Shown: positions 1-11,037 of the stretch, in pieces | Layout: every line of letters starts with the position of its first letter | How positions within the stretch are numbered: position 1 is the stretch's first letter | Origin: Dendrolimus kikuchii | Taxonomy: Eukaryota > Arthropoda > Insecta > Lepidoptera > Lasiocampidae | Direction: 5' to 3' | NCBI GenBank assembly: GCA_019925095.2 | Contig: CM034398.1 | Coordinates: 10,121,001 to 10,185,000 of the forward strand | Length of the DNA: 64,000 nt | Made by a program: the position numbers and the translations under genes | Notes under the pieces: model-generated | Databases searched by the model: none | Told to the model about the DNA's origin: nothing | The model's input: the letters and a program-made list of their open reading frames with translations, nothing else

Positions 1-32
1 TAATATTTGTACCATATAAATATCACTCGAAC

Positions 33-63
33 TGGCGTGAAGTTATGTATGTATGTATGTATG
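33..63 (+). mobile_element. 31-bp LINE 3'-tail scar with (TATG)n end
   Basis: This is only the extreme 3' end of the (TATG)n-tailed LINE family whose longer copy lies at 30656-31279: the last bases of the ORF and stop, then about five TATG units. The 16-bp sequence at 17-32 is repeated exactly at 64-79, which fits a target-site duplication made by target-primed reverse transcription. The first duplicated copy ends in GAAC, which also matches the element, so the true insert could be up to four bases longer. Confidence 0.72.
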
Positions 64-309
64 TAAATATCACTCGAACAGATCTAAATTGAAATTGTGC
101 GTCATTTAGTATTTGTTAAATTTAAGTCTATATAGGCATAATTTTAAGATTAAAATATTAGTGATAATAATTAAAACCAAATAAGTATGCACCTTTATAA
201 CATAAGTTTAAAAAAAAATTGTACCCTCAACCGGCAATAAACATGTGCTCAATATATAACAACAAGACCTATTGTATAATCATGTTTTTATGCAATAAAT
301 TATTTTGAT

Positions 310-1215
310 TTGATTTGATAAGTACTAGAGTTTTTCCCGCGGCTGCGTCGCAGTTCAGACCCTGCTGCGCGCCTCTTGTTTAAAGAGCAAGCATTAGTAC
401 AGGTTCCATTGTATTAAATTTTTATGTTAGTGCTATTTGCCTCCGGTAGATTCACTTCATTTTATATCGCAAACTATCCCATCTCCCGGGATGAAAACTA
501 TCTATGTCCATTTTCGGTATTAAAACTACATATAAACAAAATTACAGCAACATCGATACATTACTCCAGCAGTTCTGTGAAAGCTTAACAGATAGACAGA
601 CCGAATTACTATCGCATTTTTTTATAGGCGATGAAGTTTTAAATCTATAAACTTGATGGAGAAATGATTGGTCTCCCTTCCCTTTCATCCCCTATCCAAC
701 ACGGTCTAGTTTTATATTTACGATAAAAAGTAGTAGCCTGTATCAACATCGTCTAATAGCCGAAATGACCGAAGTGACCGAAATGACCGAAATGACCGAA
801 ATGACCAAAATGATCAAAACGACCAAAACGACTAAAATAACGAAAATGACATCAGAAAACCTATAATCATGTACTTTCTGATATACCTTTACATAAATCT
901 ATCGCAAAATCTATAACTTTTCCAGAATGAAAAGTGTGCTATGTCCATTTTGGATATTGAACTTACACATATACCAAGTTTCAACTAAATATGGCCAATA
1001 ATTTTTCCATGAAAGCATTACAGACAAACAGAAAAATATACTTTTGTACTGGAAACTTTCCCATTTTTCGGAATAAAAAGTAACCTACGTTCATACTCAG
1101 CATCGAAAATACTGAAAATGAAATACTGAGTTTCAGCCAAATCGGTCTAGTAGTTTTTCCGAGAAAAAACAACAGACAGACCGATTTACTTTCGCATTTA
1201 TAATATTAACAGGGA
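310..1215 (+). repeat. Degenerate Lepidoptera-type dispersed repeats
   Basis: Two or three diverged copies of a repeat frequent in lepidopteran introns. A copy at about 320-640 starts with a cccgcggctgcgtcgc-type head. Another at about 900-1215 ends with the characteristic cagacagaccgatttactttcgcatttataatatta block. Closer relatives lie at 23.5, 26.4, 58.5 and 60.7 kb. The class is not settled; a non-autonomous Helitron is possible. No coding potential is seen. Confidence 0.5.
760..848. repeat. 9-bp minisatellite (GAAATGACC)n
   Basis: About ten tandem 9-bp units. The left half is nearly perfect (GAAATGACC) and the right half drifts through AAAATGATC, AAAACGACC, AAAACGACT and AAAATAACG. It sits between two dispersed-repeat fragments. 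The period is a multiple of three, but no long ORF encloses it. Confidence 0.85.
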
Positions 1216-1266
1216 TATACATACATATATGCACACAACAAATAATAAACATAAATAGTATTGTCT

Positions 1267-1850
1267 TAATAAAACTACGTTTTAACGGTTTTAAGCGCGG
1301 TAATTTTATTTGATTTTGGTTTTTCCAAGTAAGTTGGCAAGTACCACCTGTTTGGGATCCAATTATCAAAACTATTAAGACCCAAACCCAGCAAAAACCA
1401 GCTGCCAGACCTCAAGACACTGTGAGCTCTTTCTGCGTACAACGGAACACAAACCAACTTGACTGATAATTACTTTTATTTTTCCTTCCACCCATTTTAA
1501 TATTATATAAAATTATTAGAGCTAGGCATGTTTGCTGAAGAGTTTCTTGCGCCGCTTCTTCTCTTCAAGCCATAACATGTTGCGAAGCGGTAGTAAATTA
1601 GATTAGGCTCCCATAGATTAAATAATAACCATAAACAAAATTAAAAATTAAATAATTAAAATTAATAAGTTGGCGGTAGGCTAAATAAAACTTTAACAAT
1701 ACTCGTTGACACTTGACATCTTTGTCTTCCGTGATCACGGCCACTGAAAAGTGGCCGAAACGTCGGAAAAACCAAAATCAAATAAAATTACCGCGCTTAA
1801 AACCGTTAAAACGTAGTTTTATTATGTATACAAGTCGCGAAAACTTAAGA
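1267..1850. mobile_element. Element with perfect 60-bp inverted repeats
   Basis: Bases 1267-1326 are the exact reverse complement of 1765-1824, 60 of 60 bases. The right arm is preceded by a palindromic motif gtgatcacggccactgaaaagtggcc. A 15-bp direct repeat (aaatagtattgtctt) lies at 1253-1267 and 1851-1865, as a target-site duplication would. The interior at about 1541-1600 carries a gaagagtttcttgcgccgcttcttctc block familiar from lepidopteran LINE 3' regions. Related pieces occur at 1866-2086, 18950-19040, 35067-35190 and 47286-47420. Confidence 0.65.
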
Positions 1851-1865
1851 AAATAGTATTGTCTT

Positions 1866-2086
1866 TTTCCGCGACTAGTACACATAATAAAACTATGATT
1901 TAACAGTTTTCAACCCGGTATTTTATTTGATTTTTATTTTGACGTTTCGGCCATTTTTCGGTAGCCATGATCACGAAAGGCAAAAATGTCAAGTTTCACG
2001 GCTACTGAAAAGTGACTGAAACGTCAGAATAAAAATTAGATAAAAACTGCCCTTTAAATCGTAGTTTGAAACGTAGTTTTATTAAA
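1866..2086. mobile_element. Compact palindromic relative of the 1267-1850 element
   Basis: The two halves are imperfect inverted copies. A left arm with a taataaaactatgatttaac head and a gacgtttcggcca motif is mirrored by gtgactgaaacgtc and an acgtagttttatta end. It abuts the right direct repeat of the preceding element, so the two are tandem or nested. No ORF is seen. Confidence 0.5.
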
Positions 2087-2789
2087 TAAGCATACAGTTA
2101 AATAGTGCTGCTTTTCATAAGTCTGTAGATAAATTTAGCTGATCGCACTTATGCCGGCAGTGCCTTCCAAAAATAATTGATATTTTTTTTCTGGTAACCC
2201 TGTGCCGGTAGCTGTGGGAGAACGCAGGATTTTGGAGGGCGTTTAATTTCCGCTAAAAATACATTATTGGACGTAAACCCAAACTTTCCTCCATCAAAAC
2301 TGTACTAACAAATGAAATTTAACATCTTTAGAGACAAGTGGGTTCTGGTTATTGACTTTGTTATTAAAACATCAACTTTTAAATTACTTTTAAAATAATT
2401 ACTGGCGAAACGATACGATTAAACATTTAGTCCGTTAAGTGAGTGATATACGTGCGAGCAAGTACGCGTACTTATGACTCGACAACCTTTTTCACCTGTG
2501 TGTCAACGATTACACACGCAAAACTACAAAATGTGTCTAGGTTTTCATAACAATTTGGGCGAAAATGGAACCTTTATGAAATCGTCATGTCCGTCTGCGT
2601 TTATACGTACATATGACAATCGCCACATACTGGAAATAATTTCTAATTATTGAATGTTATTTTATTATTTAAATGATTATATTTCTAAAATATATGTAGG
2701 GGGGACCAGAGCTGTATGTATGCATTGAACCTCTGATCACACCCACAATGTATGTCTGTCTGTGTGGATTATATACTTAGGTGTGTTGC
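2087..2789. other. No feature recognised
   Basis: AT-rich sequence with short low-complexity runs. I see no coding frame, repeat end or RNA gene in either strand. Confidence 0.5.
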
Positions 2790-3330
2790 GTTTGTAACGA
2801 GCGTTTTCTTACTCAACAGTACCAGGTTCAGTTATATGCGTGGGTTAAGTGAATACAGCGTTTATTACTGGATATTTACAATACTTTGATTTATCACTGA
2901 TTCTAATTTTATGCAAGGGTATACAGTTTTATAAGATAATGGTTTTGACTTTAAGCACCTCAGCGGGCAGAATGCTGGCGTTGGATATCGCGAATACTGA
3001 ATAGCGTGTGAACTCGATGGTGTTCTTATTACGTCTCTCATCCTGTTTCTTTTTTTTTGTGGAGGATCCAGCTGAATAGCCACAGATGGCTGTTTCAGCG
3101 ATACCAGGCTTGGTGGGTTTCCCGACTCGTGGGAGCGGAGGCGTTCAGCTTGGGTGCAGCGCGCTTGAAGAGGCACCTCCTGTGAGGTTCAGCTCTCCTC
3201 CTGAATGTCGCGGGCGCTCTTATATACTGCTTGGCTTGTTGTAGACGACGCGGGTGATCCGTGCAGATGTTCATAGTTATACAGGACCGTACTTGCATCA
3301 GGACCGCTTTCAGTTTTTTGCTATGGAATG
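2790..3330 (-). repeat. Candidate LTR (minus strand)
   Basis: Read on the minus strand, a TATA box (GTATATAAGAG) lies at 3218-3228. It is followed by about 350 GC-richer bases and then an AATAAA signal at 2861-2866. This promoter to poly(A)-signal order in one compact unit is typical of a Ty3/gypsy-type LTR. The 103-codon and 67-codon minus-strand frames inside match no protein I recognise and fit a transcribed leader better. Exact TG..CA ends, primer-binding site and target duplication were not identified, so a cellular promoter or first exon is not excluded. Confidence 0.33.
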
Positions 3331-4455
3331 ATAATTATATGATCATGATTAAATGGGGGCTGTCTAATGCAACACCATATATAAGTACATTCAAAAAGTT
3401 ATTTGTAAACATAACAAGCATTGTTAATCTCAAATATTTAGTAGCTACTATTTTTAACGTTTGAATGTTACATAAAATATCAATTATGACAATTAGATGA
3501 TTTGGGGTTGTATAAGTAAATTCATTAGAACTAGTGGTCGCTCGTAGTCGAAATTCGACCATAATAATTAATTTAAATTATAAGTTTGAACATTATTAAG
3601 ATTCTGTTGTCAAAGACTATACTTCTATCAGCACGGATATCGCCAGGGCTACACTATTAATTTGACTTTAACAGTAAACAAAAGAGTACCTATATACATG
3701 TGTGTGTGTGTGTTTGTCAAATACATGGTATTATGTGTAATGTTTTTTTTATTGATTTAATGTATATTTTACGCATAAATTAAAATGAATATAAGCTTTC
3801 TGCACTCCTTCTCTATATAAACTATAAGTGTGCGAAATTTCATACTCCTCCGTCCGCGCAATTTTCGTAAAAAGGAGTACAAAATTTTTGCTGTGCTTTT
3901 GCTTCACGTATTAATATATAGATAGTCATTTTGAATATTGAGGTATATTTTAGGCATCATTTTGTAGTAACATCGTTTGTTAGTTATAAATGAGTTTGTA
4001 AGCAAACGGATGCCGGAAGTCGAATAACCGGTAGTTGTTATTCAAGATGAATGATGGAAGTGAACTCAATGAATGAATGAGTGTATGTCCCTTAAATACG
4101 CCTTGCTCGAACAGTGGAAGCACAGATTGCTAGTGATATTCACTGCGAACAGACGTCCAGGACATTCAATGCTCTAAATGTCATCGAGAGCAAAATTCTC
4201 GAAGGAGAATTGCTGCGCGGCAATGGATAGCCATTTTGGAGCTGTTTTATTAAACCCAATTACAAAATTCTAATGTTAGAGTGTGTGTCACTGCACTCCT
4301 TCTAAACCTCTGGATCGATCTGAATGCATTTTTTCGTATGTGTTCGTATCTCCGGATGGTGTAGATTCACAGTTAGACTCACCCAGTACATGGCGCTGCC
4401 ATAATTTTGTATATGTAGCAAAATTGAATTGAATACTATCTGTTACGTTGTATTA
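3331..4455. other. Mostly unassigned; a Lepidoptera-type repeat at 3790-3920
   Basis: At 3790-3920 the text runs through ctgcactccttctc, gtgcgaaatttcat, actcctccgtccgcg and aaaaaggagtacaaa, blocks seen in a common lepidopteran dispersed repeat. A related ctgcactccttctaaacc stretch is at 4290-4400. No coding region is supported. Confidence 0.35.
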
Positions 4456-4937
4456 TGGAGGGTAGAGTTAAGGAGAACCATCTCATATGGGAGAATAGTT
4501 GAAGTGTCCAGCTGTGAGCTGTAAATAACAATCCAAAATCCATCCGGAATGGCGCTGGTGTAGACAAAGGATATGATATGAATGTAGCTGTTGTAGACGA
4601 ATTGAAGTATGCCGAGTTTAAAAATATAATATCTTAGGCGACTAGAGTAGTTGGTGATAATAAACTATTAAAAACCTCAACTATTTACGTAGTACAAAAT
4701 CATTTAGTAAATATAACCTCAAAGAATTGTTATGCGAAATCCTGAAGAGTGATTTAATTTCATGAACTTTCGCTTAGTGTTTTTATAAATCTAAAATACT
4801 TTATAATACTACTCTAATAACTTTTAGCGCTATGTTTAAAATTCACGCTGATGCTAATGTGGCGCCACCCTAATTTAATGCATTTCAATGCACACTTCTT
4901 CATATACAGAGATGGTTCTCCTTACCTCTACCCACCA
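4456..4937. mobile_element. MITE with about 38-bp TIRs and TTA target duplication
   Basis: The left end (4456-4493) and the reverse complement of the right end (4898-4937) align as TGG[A/T]GGGTAGAG[T/G]TAAGG and then an identical AGAACCATCTC. TTA flanks both sides (4453-4455 and 4938-4940), the 3-bp target duplication expected of PIF/Harbinger-type elements. The interior has no transposase-sized frame, so this is a non-autonomous derivative. Confidence 0.72.
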
Positions 4938-6451
4938 TTAGTTGTATATAAGGTTGGTGTGTAGTCAATTGAATGCTTTTACAACGAAATCTGTTGAAGT
5001 ACCTAATCTTAAAATTGACAGATTTATTTCTGTTTAGATACGAAACCTTGTATATGATATCAGAATTATTCTACTTTAACATATTTCTTTGTTAAAAGGT
5101 TTGCGTTCTTTACGCAATCAAAAGAGGCAACCTAAGCAAAACATCAAAATGAAAAGTTTGATTAGAATGCCCGGAAAATTCATCAGTACCAAATTAACTC
5201 GAAAATTTGCATTGTTAATTTTATTTTACGCACCTCGCCTGTCTAATTATTAAGACAGCATTCAGTTACTACAACAACTTTGGGGAAAGATTTAATAAAA
5301 TTATTAAGTTTGTTCACCTTACAGGCATGGAAGAGGCTATTAGGAATATATTTTATTCAAAATTGATTACTTTCTCATGTCTCAATATATTCAGACTGTA
5401 GGTGGATATTGAAAGTCGGTGCTGTCAGAATATATTTTGGTTTAACAAAACATTCAGCCAATCTCATTTGTTAATAATTTTAAAAAGTTATTAAGGTATC
5501 ATCAATGTTATCTATAGGTTTTCTTGTATGTGTTGCTTTTCGCAAATATACCTTTTCTTTTTTTCTTTTTTTGATACAAAGTAGGTATATTTAAAATTAA
5601 AACTAAGTGGTTCTCTAACGAAACAATGTTATAACAAATAAAATTCTTCAAACATTTCTTACTAATAATTAAAACAGTTTTTGGGACAGCGGACGTTATT
5701 CCTGCCATGTTTGTCTAAAATTCACACATCAGCAATATGGATAACATGCAGGTTCGCTTAAGATACCTTCACCATCAGCTTATAATAATAATACGCTCTT
5801 AAATAAAAAAATCCCACGAAGTAAAAATAAAAAAACATGAAAGAATTCAGGCATTTCTAATTTAGCTAGTATATATATATATATTATTTAAACTTAATTA
5901 AAAATGTACTTATGTAAGATTTCTCTAAATAAAATCGATTCAAAACAATTAATTGATGCCTGATAAATAAAATTAACGCAATAGTCGCCGGCGGCGGCGA
6001 CTGAGGATTTATTCAAATGTTGGTACTTGGAACTGGAATTAGCTCTATCGCGGTTTCTCCTGAGCATACGAGGCTCGTCAAAAGAAGCGTAAACAGATTC
6101 TTAAAGTCTTAACGACGTACGCAACGTGTTCGCTGCTTATTATCAGGTAAACGATTTGCTAGTTTGCTTACCTGTAAACATAAAAACATAATCCAAATTT
6201 ATTTGAAATTCATATATAAACAGTGCTTTAGAAGCCCACGAAAAGAGGCTTTATTATCATGACAATCCAACAGCTCGATACCACGACCTTAGTGCGAAGA
6301 CTCAAAAGAACCAACCTGTTTGAGTTAACGTAGTATACTGTAGTGTATAGTGAAAAATAAACACAATTCATAAGTGATGTTTAGGACTGAGAACATGTGA
6401 ATGCGCCATAACAGACAGTGACTAAATAAAGTGCCAAAGGACATATTCTTA
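4938..6451. other. No feature recognised
   Basis: Long AT-rich tract with a short (GGC)n-like island near 5987-6000 and a short (TA)n near 5870. No supported gene or repeat end. Confidence 0.45.
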
Positions 6452-6639
6452 AAGCTGATTTACATTGATCCAGCTACTGGCTTCAAATTCTAAGAAAGCT
6501 AGTGCTAACTTCATACTGGCATCATGTACATTGATTCCAAGTCAGTACCGCGCTACCAAGTCTGACTGACTTCAATATTCTCGATTGAATACTTTGAAGT
6601 CAGTCCGCTTCCCAAGCCAGTATCAAACTAAATCAGCCT
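6452..6639. mobile_element. 188-bp MITE with TTA target duplication
   Basis: The left terminus begins AAGCTGATTTA and contains CTGGCTTC. The reverse complement of the right terminus begins AGGCTGATTTA and contains CTGGCTTG, giving imperfect TIRs of about 30 bp. TTA occurs on both sides (6449-6451, 6640-6642). The size and 3-bp TTA duplication suggest a PIF/Harbinger-type MITE. No ORF. Confidence 0.65.
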
Positions 6640-7339
6640 TTAGATATAGTTTTACTTGTGGAATATTAGGTTAAAATTAAATTATTTATATTAGCCTCTA
6701 TAAGCTAGATCGGAAATATTTAATAAAGTAGTTCTTACTTAACTTTTACGCTTAAAAAAATATGAACAGTAGAAAAAAAACCGAGAAATCCTTTTTAGAC
6801 CACAAAGGCTTAATAAAGAACACGAAGAATTTTACTATTCATGTAACAAAGTGAAATAGTCATTGAATACGAAATTCCCTTTAGAATAAAAAGCGAGGAT
6901 TTTATACAAGATGTAATAACCAATTAGGTAAATTTTTACTCCGAGAGGTCGTATCCCGAGGCTCTTTAGATATAAAGCAATCACGCACTCACATATTACA
7001 AGCAACTCCCAGAGTCGAAACTTTGATGAGATCCCATTTAAATTTTAGATCGTTCGGAATAAATTTGCAATCTAATACCCTTTCGTGTTTAATGCTCACT
7101 TTTCGTTCTTATTAGGATACTCTGCCTCAAAAGGAGCAGTGGGTACGTACGTCTTTTAAACCCATCTCGCTTTTGAAGTAGAACTTAAGAAGCAGGTAGG
7201 TATATAGAGGTAGCAGGTGTCTTTAATAATACTATTGTCCATGCTAATGCACTAAAGTCGTTTGAGCGGAGGGCCAAATGGCTGGTTGGCAACGACCAGT
7301 TTTTCCATGACTAAACTCAGGTCTCGAACATCGAAGCAG

Positions 7340-7683
7340 GGTTACCAGCTTATCGGTTTTTTATCGGATACACTTTGGAAAGTGTGCAGCTGAGCTCTTC
7401 TATCTGATCCCGGTGTCTCTCTTCAATTGTCGGACAACCAGACACACCGGCATACAGCACTGATATGCGGTGGACATTCCAACTATACGAACGAAGCGCT
7501 TTGCTTACCTTCATCATACGCATCGCAAAAAAAATGGTATCCATTGCCCGATACTTACAACCTGGGTGTCTTCAAGTTTCGTGTGAATAGATACCTTCTA
7601 GGTAAGCGTCCTCCATCTTAACTATATCTACGCTCTACATTGGGCGAGATAATGGTCAAATGCGAACCTAGACTGTTATAAAA
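7340..7683 (+). mobile_element. LINE 3' end, jockey/CR1-group (family B)
   Basis: A degenerate C-terminus of a LINE ORF2. A CAAELFYLIP stretch near 7387-7416 corresponds to the GECSEELF motif of the LINE at 61.5 kb. The terminal frame, ending at 7621, reads NLGVFKFRVNRYLLGKRPPS and stop. A 3'UTR follows that matches the copy at 25590-25935 (ccatctta, then a gggcg block, then gcgaacct). Two frames are used, so it is a pseudogene. Confidence 0.68.
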
Positions 7684-7753
7684 CTAAATGGCGCTCTGTT
7701 GTTCGTGCCTATCCCGCAAGGGAACTGGCGTGAAGTTATGTATGTATGTATGT
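7684..7753 (+). mobile_element. 70-bp 5'-truncated LINE 3' end with (TATG)n tail
   Basis: Matches the last 50 bases or so of the ORF of the 30656-31279 LINE, including its stop in gaactggcgtgaag, followed by TATG repeats. It begins directly after the preceding LINE 3' end. I could not find a clear target duplication. Confidence 0.7.
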
Positions 7754-9525
7754 AATGTGTATTTGGGTGTTAGTTCGTTTTCTCTTCACGCCTTTGGAAA
7801 CGAATTGTTCTTTATAGCACTTACCTTAAGGAGTTACCTGAATAGCTTTCACTATGTCGCTTGCGCACACATTCTTGAGATTATAAAATGAGAGTATTTA
7901 CTTACGACAAGTCGGTATTACAAAAATCTTAATACTAGAATTACGGAGTTCCAGCCGGCAAGGAGTGGAGAGATCGGTGGAGCTAAAACTCAAACTCCAG
8001 GGATGGAAGTGATAAATGTCATAATGTCGGAAGTAGCTTCGGTGAATCTACAGCCCACCTTTCGACACCCTTTAGCCACGCATACCCATGTTACCCCTCG
8101 CCAATCTTAGCATTTTAGGGCCCATGCAGTAAGTGGCGAGGTCTGCCCATTTTTTTCATGTTCCTTGAACAGTGCGATTGGCAGATGCCATAGTCCCTGT
8201 AGTCCCCGATCTGTAATACTACTAGCAGTTCATCCCAATAGCCTGGTACCTTTTGTGCTCCTTCCCTATAATAAGCCCACACTTACCGGAGCTTATCCTT
8301 GAGTGCATTTTTAATTGGGACAGGGACAATCACCGGACAGTGTCACGCAACATTTAGATTTTTGTCAAGGTCAAGCCTTCCCATGTCCCCACGTAAGCTT
8401 TCTAAAAGTACGGGACATTTTTATGGCCCGTGTTCTGCAGTGCAGAGATATAAATATATAAATTACGAATGTTTCACATAAATTTAATTTCTGGGAATCA
8501 CAATCACCAGTAAAAAAAGTCACTTGAAAACCTCCTAAATCCTATATAACCAGATAGCAACCCAGGCTTAAAATATCAGATCAAATCAGTGGTAGTTTTA
8601 ATAAGTTCTCAGGATTTATCTTTGCACTAGGGCAATAATATAGAAAACAAATCATTTTTTACTAACATTTGAATCCCCCGATATAATATCTAGATAAATA
8701 AAGAAAATTCCAATTCTTATCGATTCTAACAAGATAATTTTAAACTATAGTCGTAGATATTTGAAATATCGATTACATATTTTTCATATTAATAATCTAA
8801 AACATAATATTATATGAATAAGTTAGCAAACAGAAATGCCTTAAACACAGCTATCTATGAGTCTATAGTGTGCATGCCTTCATAATTGAGGGACAAGATC
8901 GAATGGAACGTGAAATTAACAGTACTAGAGATATAATAACTGAGAGGCTTCGAATTAAATATAAGACCATTAGCGTAGACCGGAACGTTCGAGGAGATTA
9001 TTAAAATAATTTTAGAGACGTCATCCTAAAAGCGTTATTATCGATAGATAATTGCTTGAATTAGTGACCCATTTAAAGGAGGGAATGAAGAATATTTTTT
9101 ACTTTACTGAAAATGACTGAATTATTAATTGGGTTATTGAATTTTTGTTTTGTAATAAATGGAAAGATGATACATAAATTTTATACAAAAAACTATTTTT
9201 ATTTAATTTTTTCGCTATAATTAAAAAGTCATATGGATTAAAAATAATTTGTAGAACCCGAAGTACCCGAAACACACCGACAGTTCCCGAACAAACCCGA
9301 GCCCGCGTGTGACGTCACTATGGTAATTTAAATTTTATAAACTCATCATAGCTTCATCAGCTGTGTACTACGCTATTCTATATATGTATTAAGATCTTTC
9401 CATTTATTACCTTAAAAAATGTATTCAAAAACCCATTTATAATATAGAACAAAATGTCTATCGCATAAGTGGGGAATATTGATTAATACTTTTTATAGTC
9501 GCACTTGGAAATTTATCCAAAGGTG
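7754..9525. other. No gene recognised
   Basis: Mixed sequence. 8050-8450 is GC-richer but has no frame I can assign. 9255-9310 has several cccgaa repeats followed by tgacgtcac. Open frames of 60-67 codons here look random. Confidence 0.4.
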
Positions 9526-9526
9526 A

Positions 9527-9693
9527 CATTCCGTCTTTCAATCTGGACGAATCAACCAAAGTGATATATATAAACATAAACTTGAATAATCTAATATCAT
9601 TAAATACCAACTTGTATTTTCAGTTCTATCATACAATGAAATTGATTGATTCGATTTGGTTGATTCGTCAAATATCAGTATGACAGCCATATT
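9527..9693. mobile_element. Small MITE-like inverted-repeat element
   Basis: GACGAATCAACCAAAG (from 9546) and its inverted counterpart GGTTGATTCGTC (9658-9669) bracket an AT-rich core. A diverged relative is at 32103-32262 (gatgcatcaaacaaagtgat ... tagttgatccgtt). Ends and target duplication are not resolved. Confidence 0.33.
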
Positions 9694-9980
9694 TTCTTTT
9701 AAAACATTGACATGTAAAATCAAGTAGGACAAACCATAACATATTATACTTTCTAAACAAACTGGTTACTGTCACTTATAAACGTTCACAACCGAGGGGC
9801 GAAGCCAACGCGTTGTCAGCTTTTAGGATCTGATGGATGGAATAGGGGAATGAAATAGGGAGATGGGATAGCTAAGATAGGATAGAAGGAGGGAGAGTAA
9901 AGTAAGCCATCAAAACTCATAATATCATTATCAGTCATGAAAAATGATAATAGAAATAACAATGGCCCATTAAAATTGCT

Positions 9981-10283
9981 ATCCATGCAGGAACGGAAAA
10001 ATAATTTTTTTTTTTTTAAACACACCCAGGTGATAGGGTATTTGCCCGTCTGGATGACTACCAACCATGGTCTAAAGTATGCTGCCATAACAACCTTGAG
10101 TTGTGTTCCGGCATTAATGACCAGCTTCAGCCCCATCTACGAGTCCGGTAGCAGTCACTCTCCCTTTAAAAAGCCGCAACACATTGGTAGCACCTTTCGT
10201 GTTACAAATGTCCATAGGCGATGGTAACCGCTTTCCATCTGGTGGGCCATCTGCCTGTCCGTTGAACACATGCAATAAAAAAT
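9981..10283 (+). mobile_element. SINE copy, variant with about 24 extra bases
   Basis: Member of the roughly 310-bp SINE family. It starts tatccatgcaggaacgg, contains the ggtgatagggtatttgccc core and ends with the LINE-like tail (gtccataggcgatggtaaccgctttccat) and a short A-rich tail. The 5' third is replaced by an A/T run. About 24 bases (from atctacgagtccgg) are inserted upstream of the tail relative to other copies. Confidence 0.8.
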
Positions 10284-10411
10284 GTATCTCAGAATAGTTC
10301 CCAAACCTTACATAGTTAAATGCTATCACAGATTTATAATCTCGTTTATTGTTGCTTTATAATATAATTCAAATTAAGAGCCTCACCGCTAGCATTCGCC
10401 TGTATTGTAAC

Positions 10412-11029
10412 CAGCGTTGCCAGTTTTTTTTTGCCATGTCGGGATTTTTGAACTTTTTGAATAAAAAAAGCGGTACATGTAAGAAAAACGTATATTATCA
10501 AAAGTTTTTGAATATTTATCTTTTTATTTGAGTTCTAATCACGTTTACGTGACAATAGATAGCAAAAGTAGTCCCTGAAAATTTATAAAAATATGATATT
10601 TTAAATCAGATTTACCCTATCGTTAAATAGTTGAGTCTTGTTCATCATCTGAATAAAAAAAACAGAAATCAAAATCAAAAAAGTTTTATTCATTAGAAAA
10701 ATATGGCGTTTCAAACTATAGTCTGAGTGAGTGTTACAAATTGCAACTTACAATAAGAGAATAATTTTATTTTTAAGAATTACTTATTCATGATATTTCT
10801 GTGAAGATTTAACTTCTTTTAAGGTATCTTTTTTCTCTTTAATAAAAATGAAGAACTCTTCACAGGACAGCTGTAGATTAAACTGGATGAGTAATTCCGT
10901 TTCCTCAGCACGCTGCACGCACGCTCGAGTTGTCCCCGAAAGCAGGACTGAGCCTGTCCCGCGCGGGACATTTAAATTTGATTTAAAAATCGGGACGTCC
11001 CGCCAAAATCGGGACATCTGGCAACGCTG
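10412..11029. mobile_element. Non-autonomous hAT-like element, 618 bp
   Basis: The termini are CAGCGTTGCCAG and its exact inverted counterpart CTGGCAACGCTG, followed inward by related gtcgggatttt blocks. An 8-bp direct repeat ATTGTAAC flanks both sides (10404-10411, 11030-11037), the duplication length characteristic of hAT transposons. Inside, a minus-strand frame (10784-11017) ends in a Lys/Glu-rich 40-residue stretch. Downstream of its stop are AATAAA signals near 10766 and 10690, so the element may carry a captured 3' exon. No hAT dimerisation domain is visible. Confidence 0.8.
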
Positions 11030-11037
11030 ATTGTAAC

